Of a stretch of 64,000 nucleotides of DNA, positions 54,082 to 63,468 are shown in pieces (the first letter of the stretch is position 1; each line of letters begins with the position of its first letter). The notes beneath the pieces were generated by a model. It ran no database searches. It was not told the origin of the DNA and saw only the letters and a list, made by a program, of their open reading frames with translations. A program made the translations under genes and the position numbers. The stretch comes from Actinomadura hibisca NBRC 15177 (GTDB lineage: Bacteria > Actinomycetota > Actinomycetes > Streptosporangiales > Streptosporangiaceae). The stretch lies in assembly GCF_001552635.1 (NCBI RefSeq), contig NZ_BCRO01000027.1:157766-221765 (forward strand). The letters run 5' to 3'.

Positions 54082-55541
54082 GCGCCGCCCCGGATGGCCT
54101 GGTCGGTGTCGTACAGCTCGGCCTCGGCTCCGACCAGTGACAGCTCGACGGGGATGCCGAGGCGTTCGCCGGTCTTGATCAGGTACTTGCCGCGTCCGGG
54201 GTGGCGGGCGTCGGGTTGCCAGGAGTCGGGGGCCGACCAGGAGGTGACGAGTTGCTGCTCGGGTCCGGTGAGCGGGGTGATCTCGTGGACGCGGGCCAGT
54301 TCGCGCGGCGGCAGCCCGGCCAGCACGGTGATCGCCGATTGGTCGGCGAAGCCCTTGGCCTTGGCGCGGTCCTCTTCGGTGGGTAGCGCGTCGAGGTCGG
54401 CGAGCGAGTGGGTGATCATGATGGAGGCCATGCCCTTGGCCCGGTTGAGGCGGGTGAGGGCGTCGGCGTGCTCGACCAGGCCCGGCGCGCCGCGCAGGGC
54501 GCGCCACAGCTCGTCCATCACGCCGAGGTGGGAGCGGCGGGGACCGGCTCCGAGGTCGGCCAGGGCGGTGGCGGCGTCGATCATCCCGAACGCGTACGCC
54601 CAGGTGCACAACATCGCCGCGGTGAGCAGCTTGTCGCCGGCGGCGCGCACGCGGGAGATGTCCACGCTGATCGCCGGGGCGTCCAGGTCGATCGGGCGGG
54701 TGGTCGGCGCGTCGAACACCCCGGCCAGCGATCCGGAGATCAGCAGGTCGAGGGTGAAGACCAGCTCGCGGGTCTGGCTCCGGTAGGAGTCGGCGGAGTC
54801 GGTGCGGGCCGCCGACCGCAGTTCGTCCGGGCCGTCTTCGACGATTCGCAGGACGTCCACGACGGTCGGCTCGCCGTCCAGGCGGTCGTCCAGCAGGTCG
54901 ATGGCGCGGCCGAGCACGACCTCCTCGGCGTTGGTGATGCGGGCCTCGCGGACCAGGGTGGCCAACGCCATCAGCAGGGAGAGCCGCCGAGAGCGCACCT
55001 CCCAGCGCAACGTCTCGGCGTCCGCGCCGGTCAGCCGGCGCAGCGCGGCCGCGAGCGGTCCGGCGTCCAGCGGGTTGAGACGGTCGCAGCCGCGGCCGAC
55101 CCGGATGACCTGGCCGCCCAGGTGCTCGACCAGCATCGTGTAGTCGGGCTTGGTGTCGCCCAGCACGATCGGGGTGGTACCGGTCGCGACCGCGCCGGTC
55201 ACCAGCCGCTTGACCAGGGTGGACTTGCCGGTGCCGGGCTGACCGAGCACGAACATCCCCGGGTTGGTGACCAGGCCGGCGCGCATCCAGGCTAGGGGAT
55301 CGAGGCAGACGACCTCGTTCCAGAGCTGGTGGCGGCCGACCGGCGTCCCCACCGTCGGCGTGCCGGAACCGGCGGTGAACGGGTACAGGCCGCAGACCTG
55401 GCTGGTGGTGCCCTGGTACTCAGGCGCGGGCTCGATATGAGCGGCGCGCCCACCCCAGGGCGAGCGCCATCCCCAGGCAGGAGCGATCGGCTCGGCCATG
55501 GCCGCGGCTTCGACCGAGTCCGGCGGGTGACTTGCAGGCAA
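54078..55541 (-). CDS. VirB4-like conjugation ATPase
   Basis: A 487-residue ATPase. Walker A is GQPGTGKSTL (about residues 86-95) and Walker B GVMDELW, with late THSLADLDAL and EEDRAKAKGFADQS typical of actinomycete VirB4 C-terminal domains. The N-terminal domain is replaced by the separate SCO6880-type protein upstream. The start is the TTG at 55541, since GGAGG lies 8 bases upstream; ATG 55499 is an alternative. It powers the transfer channel. Confidence 0.88.
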   Translation of the reverse strand: MPASHPPDSVEAAAMAEPIAPAWGWRSPWGGRAAHIEPAPEYQGTTSQVCGLYPFTAGSGTPTVGTPVGRHQLWNEVVCLDPLAWMRAGLVTNPGMFVLGQPGTGKSTLVKRLVTGAVATGTTPIVLGDTKPDYTMLVEHLGGQVIRVGRGCDRLNPLDAGPLAAALRRLTGADAETLRWEVRSRRLSLLMALATLVREARITNAEEVVLGRAIDLLDDRLDGEPTVVDVLRIVEDGPDELRSAARTDSADSYRSQTRELVFTLDLLISGSLAGVFDAPTTRPIDLDAPAISVDISRVRAAGDKLLTAAMLCTWAYAFGMIDAATALADLGAGPRRSHLGVMDELWRALRGAPGLVEHADALTRLNRAKGMASIMITHSLADLDALPTEEDRAKAKGFADQSAITVLAGLPPRELARVHEITPLTGPEQQLVTSWSAPDSWQPDARHPGRGKYLIKTGERLGIPVELSLVGAEAELYDTDQAIRGGA

Positions 55542-55557
55542 CGAAGAACCTCCGAGG

Positions 55558-57033
55558 TCAGTGCGGGAAGCGGCGGGACAGTTCAGACGGGCAGATTCCG
55601 CACGGCAGCGTGGTGGCGAAACCGGCGGCCTGGCCGCCCCACAGGCGGCGCAGCCGGATCTTGGAGGCTTCGGCGGACGCCTCGACCTGGGCGACCGCAC
55701 GCGGGAGATGTTCGGCGTCGGTGGCGGTGACGGTCGCGTACAGGGAGACGAGGCACACGCCCGCACCCATCGCTTCTTCGGCGGCGGCCTGGCGGGCGCG
55801 GGCGGCGTCCCAACTGTCGCGCGCGGTCTCGTCGCGGCCGGTCCGCCGCCGGAACTGCGCGCGGAACGCGGCGGCGTTCACCTCCGCCTGCAACGTCCGG
55901 CTCGCCACCGACGCGGGCAGCGCCCGGTACTGCAAGGTGATGCGCTTGGGATAGGGGCCGGGTGCGACAAGGCGGGCCAGGACGTCAGAGCGCACGTTCT
56001 GACGTGGCGGCTCGTGCCAGGCCCAGCTCACCGAGACACCACCGTCGTGCTCATAGCGGTCGGAGTGCTCGCGGGCGTGGACTGGCCCGGCATCGCACCA
56101 GCCGAGGATCTCCTCCGCGTTGGGCTTGGCCAGCAGCCGGTTCACCTCTCCGCGCGCGTCAGGATCGAAGGCGGTGCGGACGACGCCTGCGATCTCGGCG
56201 GCGGTGGCGCGGCCCAGCACGGTGACGCCGCAGCCGCCCAGCGCCGACGCCAGCCCGTCTAGCAAGCGACCGAGTTCACCGACCGCTTCGGCCAAGTCCT
56301 TGGGGGAAGATGTCGACGCCTTGGGATCGAAGGTGACCGAGACGCGGGTGTCGACGTCGGCGGCGGCCGCAGGCGCCGCCTTGACCAGCTCGTTCATGAT
56401 GGCGCGAGCCGGAACCGGCGCGGTCGGCACAACGGACTTGCCCACGGCGTCGGCGAGCGTCGAACCGGGCTCGGGCGCGGTCTCCACCGTCACGGTGACC
56501 CAGCGGACGGACGGCAGCCGCCCCAACGTGGCGAGCCAGCCTCCCCAGGACGCCACCCATGCGTCGGCGTCGCCGCGGTCGGCCAGCCAGGTCGACGCCG
56601 GGACGACGCGCAACGTCGCGGTCAGCAGCCCGCTGCGGCGATCCCACACGATTCCGTACCGGCCGCCGTAACCGTCCTCAGCGCTGAGCAGCGTCAACGG
56701 CGCCAGCACACCCGGAAGCTGGAACGCGCGCGGATGATCCACCACGACACCGGCCCGGTAACGGGTGTGGCCGCGCCTGACACCCCACCACCAGCGCCAG
56801 CGCGCCAGACCGAGCCGTGCCAGCGAGACGCCGCCCACCCGGACCAGGCACAGCCCGCCGCCGATCAGCGCGGGCGGCGCGAGGTAGAGCAGCGCGCCGG
56901 GAACGAGAGCGGCGGTCAACACCAGCGCCATCGCTGTACCGAGTGCCGCGAAGGTGGCCGTGGTGTCCATGCCCAGCAGGCCGATGCCGTGCTGGCGTCG
57001 CCAGCCGCCATAGGTGCGGACCTCATGCTTCAC
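55558..57033 (-). CDS. SCO6880-type conjugation membrane protein
   Basis: A 491-residue protein. The N-terminus has the family mark GGWRRQHGIGLLGM and two membrane segments (about residues 25-70), as in PrgI/VirB3-like and SCO6880 proteins. The rest is similar to the N-terminal domain of VirB4. It works with the downstream VirB4-like ATPase as a split unit. The GTG at 57033 follows GGAGGTGA and overlaps the previous gene by 11 bases. Confidence 0.85.
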   Translation of the reverse strand: MKHEVRTYGGWRRQHGIGLLGMDTTATFAALGTAMALVLTAALVPGALLYLAPPALIGGGLCLVRVGGVSLARLGLARWRWWWGVRRGHTRYRAGVVVDHPRAFQLPGVLAPLTLLSAEDGYGGRYGIVWDRRSGLLTATLRVVPASTWLADRGDADAWVASWGGWLATLGRLPSVRWVTVTVETAPEPGSTLADAVGKSVVPTAPVPARAIMNELVKAAPAAAADVDTRVSVTFDPKASTSSPKDLAEAVGELGRLLDGLASALGGCGVTVLGRATAAEIAGVVRTAFDPDARGEVNRLLAKPNAEEILGWCDAGPVHAREHSDRYEHDGGVSVSWAWHEPPRQNVRSDVLARLVAPGPYPKRITLQYRALPASVASRTLQAEVNAAAFRAQFRRRTGRDETARDSWDAARARQAAAEEAMGAGVCLVSLYATVTATDAEHLPRAVAQVEASAEASKIRLRRLWGGQAAGFATTLPCGICPSELSRRFPH

Positions 57034-58423
57034 CGCCGTCACCTCCGAGATCGGCACCGGAGGGCGCTCCGGGGGACTCGACGGGATTTCCCAGCCAGCG
57101 GATCGTGTCGCGGCCTCTGCGGCGCTCCTTGCTCCAGGTCTCGGCGGTCAGCGGTCCGACCGGTTCGCTGCTCGGTTCGGCGGCGGGCGACCAGGCTTGA
57201 TCCCCTTGGTGGGCTTGGCCGTTCGGGCTGCTTTGGCCGCCGCCGTGTTGCTCGGGGGCGGTCGTTGTCAGGTCGGGCTGCTGGGTGGTGGCGGGGTTGC
57301 CCTTGTCGGCGGGAGCAACGGGCTGATCGGGGGACTGGCCCTTCTCCGTTGCCCCGTCCGGTGTCGGCTGTTGATCGCCTCTGTCGGTCGGCTTTTCCGG
57401 AGGCTGGTCGATCTGCTGGCGCATGAAGGAGGCGTGCTCGCCGGCCGAGGTGCTCTGATCCGCGCCGGAGAAGGTGCCATAGGGGCGCAAGGTCCCCATG
57501 GCGGTGGCGCCGCCCAGCACCGCGCCGAGAAAGCCTCCGCCGCCGCCCGACTCACCGCCGCCGGTGGTCCAGGTGAAGAACTTCAGCAACACCGGGAAGG
57601 CGATGAGGCTGATCAGCATCATCGCGAAGCCCATCAGTACCGAGTGCAGGTTCTTGCCGTCGCCGACCAGCGTGAACGCGGTCGCGTACACCGCGGCCGC
57701 CGCTGGTTTGTAGAAGATCAGCGCGAGCATCCAGCCCGCAACGCGCTTGAACCAGGGCTGGGTCGCCGGAGTGATCATTCCGGCGGCCGCCAGCGGCAGC
57801 AGCCCGGCCAGGATCACCAGTGCCGCGCCCCGGAACAGCAACAACAGCGCCTGGATGATGCCGAGGAACAGCGCCACCAGGCACAGGATGACGACCAGCG
57901 CGGTGGGCACGGTGCCGGGCAGCGTGACGATCGTGGTCATCCGGGCGGCGAAGTTGCCCTGCGAGGAGGCCGTCAGCACCCAGCCGACCCACTCGTCCCC
58001 CCACTGCAACAGCTTGGTGGGCAGGATCGCGCCGATCGCGGTCACCGCCGCCAGGATGGCCAGGCCGCCGGTGGCGTCGATCAGCGGGTTCCCCTTGCGG
58101 GTCAGCGCGATCTTCGCGCAGACGACCAGCAGGGCGACCATCGCCGTCGCGATCGTCAGCGGCTGGGTCAGGGCCTGCAGGTAGCCGACGACCGGCTCGT
58201 TCTCCAGATCGGGCGAGGGCGTCTTCACCCACCAGGAGGCGGTGTTGGACACCAACCAGCCGACCGCCGACTGGAACGCCTTGGCCATGTCGTCCAGCAC
58301 GCCACCGCCGACCTCGGCGGCGAAGTCGGGCAACGGCGGACCGAAGGGATGATCCTCGTCGTTGTTGTCGACGGTCTGGACGCATTGGGGGTCCAGCACT
58401 GCCGTACAGGGAGGAGGCCGCAT
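57023..58423 (-). CDS. VirB6/TrbL-like channel protein
   Basis: A 466-residue polytopic protein with about 6-7 membrane segments between residues 60 and 320, followed by a Gly-rich stretch and a long hydrophilic Gln/Pro/Thr tail. The layout is that of the inner-membrane VirB6-like pore protein. The ATG at 58423 follows AAGGAGG and overlaps the upstream stop by one base (TGATG). It forms the inner-membrane channel with the VirB4 and SCO6880-type proteins. Confidence 0.84.
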   Translation of the reverse strand: MRPPPCTAVLDPQCVQTVDNNDEDHPFGPPLPDFAAEVGGGVLDDMAKAFQSAVGWLVSNTASWWVKTPSPDLENEPVVGYLQALTQPLTIATAMVALLVVCAKIALTRKGNPLIDATGGLAILAAVTAIGAILPTKLLQWGDEWVGWVLTASSQGNFAARMTTIVTLPGTVPTALVVILCLVALFLGIIQALLLLFRGAALVILAGLLPLAAAGMITPATQPWFKRVAGWMLALIFYKPAAAAVYATAFTLVGDGKNLHSVLMGFAMMLISLIAFPVLLKFFTWTTGGGESGGGGGFLGAVLGGATAMGTLRPYGTFSGADQSTSAGEHASFMRQQIDQPPEKPTDRGDQQPTPDGATEKGQSPDQPVAPADKGNPATTQQPDLTTTAPEQHGGGQSSPNGQAHQGDQAWSPAAEPSSEPVGPLTAETWSKERRRGRDTIRWLGNPVESPGAPSGADLGGDGGEA

Positions 58424-59130
58424 CAAGAACCTCCTTGGAGGGCGGTGTAGCCGTCCGGCGATTTGATCGGTGCCGCCGAGCCGCCCCAGGTGCCGTCGAT
58501 GGGGGCCAGCACGCGCCAGTCGCCGTCGTGCCACTGCACCTGTATCCGCGTGGCGGCGCGCACGGTCACATCGCTTTCGCCGGGCCCGGCTGACACCAGA
58601 TCCAAGCTCGCTGCCTCCGGCGTGTAGCCCAACCAGCGGAAACCCTCGATCACCACGTGACCGCGTCCGAGTGGCGCGCCATAGGAGAGACGCGCCCGCT
58701 CCTGCTGGTCGTTGTAGGTCTCGCCGACCAGCTTCAGCAGCGCCTTGGCGTCGGGGCCGGTGACCTGGTGGGCGATGGTGGGCTCGAACACCTTCGGCCC
58801 CCACTGCGCGTTGGCCCGGACGACGATGTGGACCGCCGCGAGCAGAGCGCCGCGTGGCGTGCGGGTGAACCCTTCGGCCAGGTCGTTCCGTAGCAGCCGA
58901 GGTCCGTCGTCGGGCGCGTGCGGGAGCTGGATGCCGTGGAAGTCCTGCCAGCTCAAGCCCTTCAACGTCGTGGGTGGACTGCTCTGCAGAGCTGGCTTTG
59001 AAGCTGAGGTCGAGCCCGATGCCGCAGGCTCACCGAAACGATCTGGAATCGCGGTGTAGGCGAGCCAGCCGCCACCGATGACGACCACGACGGCGAACAC
59101 CAGCCTCCGCCGGTTGCGCAGACTCTTCAC
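58423..59130 (-). CDS. TcpC/VirB8-like conjugation protein
   Basis: A 235-residue membrane-anchored protein. It has a short basic start, one N-terminal helix (RLVFAVVVVIGGGWLAYTAI), a disordered Ser/Thr linker and a C-terminal domain with the NTF2-like pattern (FTRTPRGALLAAVHIVVRAN; TVRAATRIQVQWHDGDWRVL). This layout fits VirB8/TcpC. It probably bridges the membrane complex. The GTG start overlaps the previous stop (GTGA). Confidence 0.75.
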   Translation of the reverse strand: MKSLRNRRRLVFAVVVVIGGGWLAYTAIPDRFGEPAASGSTSASKPALQSSPPTTLKGLSWQDFHGIQLPHAPDDGPRLLRNDLAEGFTRTPRGALLAAVHIVVRANAQWGPKVFEPTIAHQVTGPDAKALLKLVGETYNDQQERARLSYGAPLGRGHVVIEGFRWLGYTPEAASLDLVSAGPGESDVTVRAATRIQVQWHDGDWRVLAPIDGTWGGSAAPIKSPDGYTALQGGS

Positions 59131-59501
59131 GCGAAGAACACCTCCACGATCGGGGCCAGCGCCGCGCTCAGGCTCAGGCCGCCGAGCGCCCAGGGGATGC
59201 CGGTGGCGCCGTCGGCGGCGAGGGCGGAGCGGTTCTTGCGTCCGATGGCCATCTGCCCGCAGCAGTACAGGAGCCCTGCGAAGCCGCAGATCATGACGCC
59301 CCACTTGCCCCAGGAGATGAGCAGGTCCGTCTTCGCCTGCAAACCCGGTGGGGCGACGGGCGGCGGATTGGGGACCTTGGCCGTCGGGGTCGTTGAGGGG
59401 GCTGTGACCGGCACGCGTTCTCGGGGGACCAGCCACGGCATGTGCGGCATATCCAGCAGCCCCAGGCGGCTGAGCACGGTCAGGGTGGCGTTGAACGGCA
59501 T
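59127..59501 (-). CDS. Small membrane protein, VirB2/pilin-like candidate
   Basis: A 124-residue protein. After a Pro-rich N-terminal half it has two hydrophobic helices (LISWGKWGVMICGFAGLLYC and GGLSLSAALAPIVEVFF) joined by a basic loop (GRKNRS). The arrangement of two helices with a basic loop, next to the TcpC- and VirB6-like genes, matches VirB2-type pilins of actinomycete systems. Not proven; it could be a general membrane subunit. Confidence 0.65.
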   Translation of the reverse strand: MPFNATLTVLSRLGLLDMPHMPWLVPRERVPVTAPSTTPTAKVPNPPPVAPPGLQAKTDLLISWGKWGVMICGFAGLLYCCGQMAIGRKNRSALAADGATGIPWALGGLSLSAALAPIVEVFFA

Positions 59502-59518
59502 GGCACCTCCGGAAAGGA

Positions 59519-60052
59519 TCAGTAGCGGCTCTGGGGGAAGGCCAGGTCCCAGACCTGGCCGATCGCCTCACGCGTTCTTGCGGGGATCTCGACTTCGTCC
59601 GGGCTGTTCACCAGGCGCAGCGCGTTGATGAACGGCAGCCGGACCAGGCCGCCGACGCGGTCCTGGAGAAGCGCGAACCGGGTGGTGGCGTCGCGCGGTT
59701 CACGCCCGGCCCCGTCGCTGACGATCACCAGCGCGGCGATGCGCGGACCGCTGGCGGCGTCCAGGGCGGTGACGGCGCGGATGGCGTGCTGCGCGGCCAT
59801 CACGGTGTTCCGGGCGACGACCACGACCGGCCGTCCTCGCGCCTGGACCGGAGGCAAGGAGCCCTCCACCAGTCGGTCGATCGTCCCCATGTTCCAGACG
59901 GGGATGTTGCGGTCTCGGCCGACCAGGGAGGTCAGCGTGCTGGCTCCGGCTCCTGCGTGCGCGCCCACGATGACGAGACCCCGTTCGAACGCCTCCCGAT
60001 CCGGAACGGTCCGGACGGCGGCGGTCACGGACGGCTTGCGTACTGAAAGCAA
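59519..60052 (-). CDS. P-loop-like protein with altered Walker A (DUF6668-like)
   Basis: A 177-residue protein with a ParA/MinD-like fold: VIVGAHAGAGASTLTSL near residue 27, where the Walker A lysine of GKS/T is replaced by Ala/Ser, and PVVVVARN and AALVIVSDGAG on later strands. The lack of Lys suggests it binds a nucleotide weakly or acts structurally. It is the first gene of the conjugation operon, 17 bases upstream of the pilin-like gene. It probably helps place or activate the transfer machine. Confidence 0.7.
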   Translation of the reverse strand: MLSVRKPSVTAAVRTVPDREAFERGLVIVGAHAGAGASTLTSLVGRDRNIPVWNMGTIDRLVEGSLPPVQARGRPVVVVARNTVMAAQHAIRAVTALDAASGPRIAALVIVSDGAGREPRDATTRFALLQDRVGGLVRLPFINALRLVNSPDEVEIPARTREAIGQVWDLAFPQSRY

Positions 60053-60206
60053 CTCACTACCCCCGATTTCTTGCCTCTAGGTGGTGTAGTCGTCACCGTA
60101 CGTGGCATCATTACAGAGCGCAAGTAGCGTCAAACAGATTCACAGAACGTCAAGTCAGCGAAGAACGTGCTTCCGCAGCGTCCGTCCAGCACACTGAGAG
60201 GCGACC

Positions 60207-60539
60207 ATGAACCCGACTCCAGGAGTCAGCACGATGTCCGAGCAGCCCGGCCGCGATCCCGACGTGCTCACCACCGCCGAAGTGGCGGCCAAGCTGGGAC
60301 TGTCGCCCCAGACGGTGCGCCGGATGGCCAACGCCGGAGAACTCCCGGCGCTCAAGACCGGCAAGGACTTCCGCTACTCCTGGGAAGCGGTGCGCGAGAC
60401 GCTGCGGCAGCCCCACCGCCACATGGGGACACCTGCCGATGACCAGTCCGACCAGCCCACCAAGGGCGCGGGCTACCAAGCCCAACGCCGCGCCCGCACC
60501 GCCGCCGGCCAAACCGACCAGCCGACCGACCAGGAGTAA
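60207..60539 (+). CDS. Excisionase/MerR-type HTH protein
   Basis: A 110-residue protein. Residues 20-70 are a helix-turn-helix of the HTH_17 (Xis/MerR) kind: DVLTTAEVAAKLGLSPQTVR, then RMANAGELPALKTGKDFRYS. The C-terminus is disordered and charged. It is divergent from the conjugation operon and 24 bases before the lytic enzyme gene. It could control both, or act as an excision factor. Either Met1 (60207) or Met10 (60234) may start it. Confidence 0.75.
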   Translation: MNPTPGVSTMSEQPGRDPDVLTTAEVAAKLGLSPQTVRRMANAGELPALKTGKDFRYSWEAVRETLRQPHRHMGTPADDQSDQPTKGAGYQAQRRARTAAGQTDQPTDQE

Positions 60540-60563
60540 CCACCCCGACCCACGGCGGGCGGT

Positions 60564-61556
60564 GTGCTGAAAGCCGCCGCCTGCCTGAGCGCCGCCACCC
60601 TGACCTTGCCCCTAGTGCTGATCGCCGTGGCGACCAGCAGCCAGAACCCCGCGCTGCCCGGTTCCTCAACCGGCGACGCACCAACGGCCTACGCCCTTCG
60701 CGACATCCCGTCCACCTATCTGCGCTGGTACCAGGACGCCGCACAGACCTGCCCTGGCCTGTCGTGGAGCGTGCTGGCGGCGATCGGCAACGTGGAGACC
60801 GATCACGGCCGCTCCCAACTGCCCGGCGTGCACTCGGGCCAGAACAGCGCCGGAGCCGGCGGCCCGATGCAGTTCATCGCCGCCACCTGGGCGTCCTACG
60901 GTGCCGACGCCAACCGTGACGGCCGCGCCGACCGTTACCACCCCGCCGACGCCATCCACGGTGCCGCCCGCTACCTGTGCGCCAACGGTGCGGGCAAAGG
61001 CGGCAAGCAGCTCTACCGGGCGATCTGGCACTACAACCACGCCGACTGGTACGTCCGCAAAGTCCTGGCCCAAGCCGCCCGCTACGCCGCTCCCACACCC
61101 GTCGTCCAAGCGAGCGGACGCGGCGCGCTCGCCATCCGGGCCGCACTGCGCTGGCGCGGCACGCCCTACTCCTGGGGTGGCGGTCGCCCGTCCGGTCCCA
61201 GCTACGGCATCGCCCACGGCGCCCACATCAAAGGCTTCGACTGCTCGGGCCTGACCCAATACGCCTGGGCGCAAGCGGGCGTCCGCATCGACCGCGTCGC
61301 CGCCGACCAGTACGACGACGGCCCGCACATCCCACGCGCCCAACTCCAGCCCGGCGACCTGCTGTTCTTCTCCCACAACCCGCGCAACCCCGCAGGCATC
61401 CACCACGTCGCCCTCTACCTGGGCGGCGGCCGCATGCTCCACGCCCCACAGACCGGCGACGTCGTCCGCATCGCCCAGTTCACCGGCAACGCCTACCGCG
61501 AACGCCAATACGTCGGCGCCACCCGCCCAGCCGCCCCTCGCTCCCGCCAGCTCTAA
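60564..61556 (+). CDS. Lytic transglycosylase / NlpC-P60 cell-wall hydrolase
   Basis: A 330-residue exported two-domain enzyme. After an N-terminal membrane segment, residues 50-175 form an SLT transglycosylase-like domain with AIGNVETDHGRS (catalytic Glu) and GPMQFIAATW. Residues 185-325 are an NlpC/P60 peptidase: GFDCSGLTQYAW with the catalytic Cys and HHVALYLGGGR with the His. It opens the peptidoglycan for the conjugation channel, like VirB1. It is on the opposite strand to the conjugation operon, behind the HTH gene. Confidence 0.9.
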   Translation: MLKAAACLSAATLTLPLVLIAVATSSQNPALPGSSTGDAPTAYALRDIPSTYLRWYQDAAQTCPGLSWSVLAAIGNVETDHGRSQLPGVHSGQNSAGAGGPMQFIAATWASYGADANRDGRADRYHPADAIHGAARYLCANGAGKGGKQLYRAIWHYNHADWYVRKVLAQAARYAAPTPVVQASGRGALAIRAALRWRGTPYSWGGGRPSGPSYGIAHGAHIKGFDCSGLTQYAWAQAGVRIDRVAADQYDDGPHIPRAQLQPGDLLFFSHNPRNPAGIHHVALYLGGGRMLHAPQTGDVVRIAQFTGNAYRERQYVGATRPAAPRSRQL

Positions 61557-61576
61557 CCCAGCTCGGAGGACACCGG

Positions 61577-61711
61577 ATGAACACCCGTCAGACTGGTTGC
61601 GGCCGCGAGAAGCAGGAACGTTTGTGCGTCGGCTTGAGCGACGGTCAGGGGTCTGCGGGGGCGGTGATGTTGATGAGATTCAGCGACGGTGACGTGGCGA
61701 TGGATAGGTGA
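61577..61711 (+). CDS. Small ORF after the cell-wall hydrolase
   Basis: A 44-codon open frame beginning ATG with GGAGG 7 bases upstream, 20 bases after the hydrolase stop. The sequence (MNTRQTGCGREKQERLC...) has no recognised family. The good ribosome-binding site supports translation, but it could be a remnant. A hairpin terminator follows at once. Confidence 0.4.
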   Translation: MNTRQTGCGREKQERLCVGLSDGQGSAGAVMLMRFSDGDVAMDR

Positions 61712-61740
61712 AGGGCGGGCCGCGGTGCGGTCCCGCCCTT
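61711..61740 (+). terminator. Rho-independent-like terminator
   Basis: Stem aagggcggg (61711-61719) / cccgccctt (61732-61740), 9 bp, directly after the small ORF. It closes the hydrolase transcription unit. Confidence 0.55.
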
Positions 61741-61915
61741 GGGGGTACTGAGGAAACTCTTTGATCAGCGGCAACGTGAAGTCTTCGGTCCGCCGGATTC
61801 CACCGACCTGCGCGAGACCCCGCCTGGGCCGATCTGAACGCGGTTGCTGGCCCGGCGCCCTCGTACATCGGAGGCTCCTGTTCCCTCGCCGGGACGTCGA
61901 ATCCGGGGAGTCGGA

Positions 61916-62671
61916 CTAATACCGCTGTGCGTACCAGGTCGGTTGCTCGCCGAACATGCCTTTGAAGTCGCGGATGAAGTGGCCCTGGTCGGCGTAGCCG
62001 AGGTCGGCTGCCAGCGCGGCCCAGTCGATCGCCCCGCCGACGGCCATGCGTGCGGTCACCTCGTGCAGGCGGTAGCGGCGGATCACCCACTTGGGCCCGA
62101 TGCCGACGTACTCAGCGAACAGCCGTTGCAGCCCCCGCATGCTCAGCCCGAGCTCGCCGGCGAGGTGTTCGACCCTGGTCACGGTCCTGTCCTTGGCGAT
62201 CAGCTCGACCGCGGCCACCGCCTGGCTCACCCGGGGATCGTCGTCCGGCAGGTGTTCCAGCAGGAACGCGTCCACGGTCGGCACGTCGAGCGTCGTGGGC
62301 AGGTCCGGGCCGAACACCTCGGTCGCCGGGACGACGCGGTCGGTGATCGTCGAGACGGAGGCGTCGAGGAACAGGCGGAAGCAGCCGGGCCGGAACGCGA
62401 CGCCGAAGACGTGGTCGCGGCCCTCGAGGACCTTGATCTGGTAGCCGCTGCACACGCCGTTGACGTCCGCACGGCCGCCGCCGAACGACAGGTGCACGTT
62501 CGGGTACGGCACGATCTTCTGCCGGTAGGGCTCGGCGTAGTCCCAGCGAGCCTCCCAGTACCGCTCCACCCACGGCGCGAGCGCTGGCGACGGGTCGTGG
62601 AACGTGTGGCGCTGATACCTGGTCCACCCACCACGCAGCTCACGAACGTCCCGCTCCACACGGCAAAGCAT
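61916..62671 (-). CDS. AraC family transcriptional regulator
   Basis: A 251-residue regulator. The N-terminal half resembles DUF6597-type ligand domains (APWVERYWEARWDY, then VHLSFGGGRADV). The C-terminal half is the double HTH of AraC: HLAGELGLSMRGLQRLFAEY and WAALAADLGYADQGHFIRDF. The start is the ATG at 62671. It is divergent from the TIGR03086 gene, with a gap of 52 bases, and probably controls it. Confidence 0.85.
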   Translation of the reverse strand: MLCRVERDVRELRGGWTRYQRHTFHDPSPALAPWVERYWEARWDYAEPYRQKIVPYPNVHLSFGGGRADVNGVCSGYQIKVLEGRDHVFGVAFRPGCFRLFLDASVSTITDRVVPATEVFGPDLPTTLDVPTVDAFLLEHLPDDDPRVSQAVAAVELIAKDRTVTRVEHLAGELGLSMRGLQRLFAEYVGIGPKWVIRRYRLHEVTARMAVGGAIDWAALAADLGYADQGHFIRDFKGMFGEQPTWYAQRY

Positions 62672-62723
62672 ATGTCGCCTTTGTCCAATACCCCTCCGGC
62701 GCGGACCACCTAGCGTCGCTGCC

Positions 62724-63293
62724 ATGTCACATCTGTCCAACGCTGCCGAGGCCATGGCCGCGGTCGCCCGCACCATCAACGACGACCAGCTCGCCAACAA
62801 GACTCCGTGCACGGAGTACGACGTGCGGGCACTGGTCAACCACCTCCTGTTCTGGGGCCCGTCACTCGCCGGCGGCGGCCGCAAGGAGTCCGTTCCGCAG
62901 CCGGCGGCTGCCGAGTCCGATGTGGACCTGGCGGCCGGCGACTGGCGCGGCCGCCTGCTCGCGCTGCTGGACGACATCACCTCGTCGTGGGCGCCACCGA
63001 GCGCCTGGGAGGGCGAGACGAGCATGGGCACGCCGCAGACGCTGCCCGCGCCCGTCCTGGGCGACATGATCACCGGCGAGCTGGCCATGCACGCCTGGGA
63101 CCTGGCAGTCGCGACCGGGCAGCGACTGGAACTACCCACCGGCCTGCTGACGCATCTGCACGACACGGTGTTCGCCAGCGTGGAGCAGGGACGGGAGATG
63201 GGCATGTACGGACCGCGGGTCACGGTGCCCGCCGACGCACCCACCTTGGACCGCATCCTCGGCCTGACCGGCCGTGATCCCGCCTGGGCGTGA
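62724..63293 (+). CDS. TIGR03086 family metal-binding (DinB/MDMPI-like) protein
   Basis: A 189-residue protein of the mycothiol-dependent maleylpyruvate isomerase/DinB-like group. Marks are TPCTEYDVRALVNHLLFW (first His region), GDMITGELAMHAWDLAVATG with the second His, and an N-terminal helix with ATINDDQL-like pattern. Family members bind a metal with three His. Function is not defined. It is divergent from the AraC gene. Confidence 0.82.
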   Translation: MSHLSNAAEAMAAVARTINDDQLANKTPCTEYDVRALVNHLLFWGPSLAGGGRKESVPQPAAAESDVDLAAGDWRGRLLALLDDITSSWAPPSAWEGETSMGTPQTLPAPVLGDMITGELAMHAWDLAVATGQRLELPTGLLTHLHDTVFASVEQGREMGMYGPRVTVPADAPTLDRILGLTGRDPAWA

Positions 63294-63400
63294 TCACCGA
63301 CTGGTGACGTCGGATCGACCGGGCACATCACCCGCCCCGCAGCCTGAACCACCGGCGCTCACGACGCTGAAACACCACCACAAACCAGACCCAAGGGCCG

Positions 63401-63424
63401 AGGCGCCCTCCTGGCGCCTTTCCC
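63401..63424 (+). terminator. Terminator after TIGR03086 gene
   Basis: Stem aggcgcc (63401-63407) / ggcgcct (63413-63419) with a 5-base loop, followed by ttcccc. It lies about 110 bases after the stop of the TIGR03086 gene. Confidence 0.55.
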
Positions 63425-63468
63425 CTCGGTCCCAGCAGTCACAGAAGACTGACCTCCACAACGACAAA

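Noticed and set aside
52258..54609. 783-codon frame as a longer VirD4-like protein
   Set aside because: The first 176 codons are a shadow of the VirB4-like gene; the ATG at 54081 overlaps its stop.
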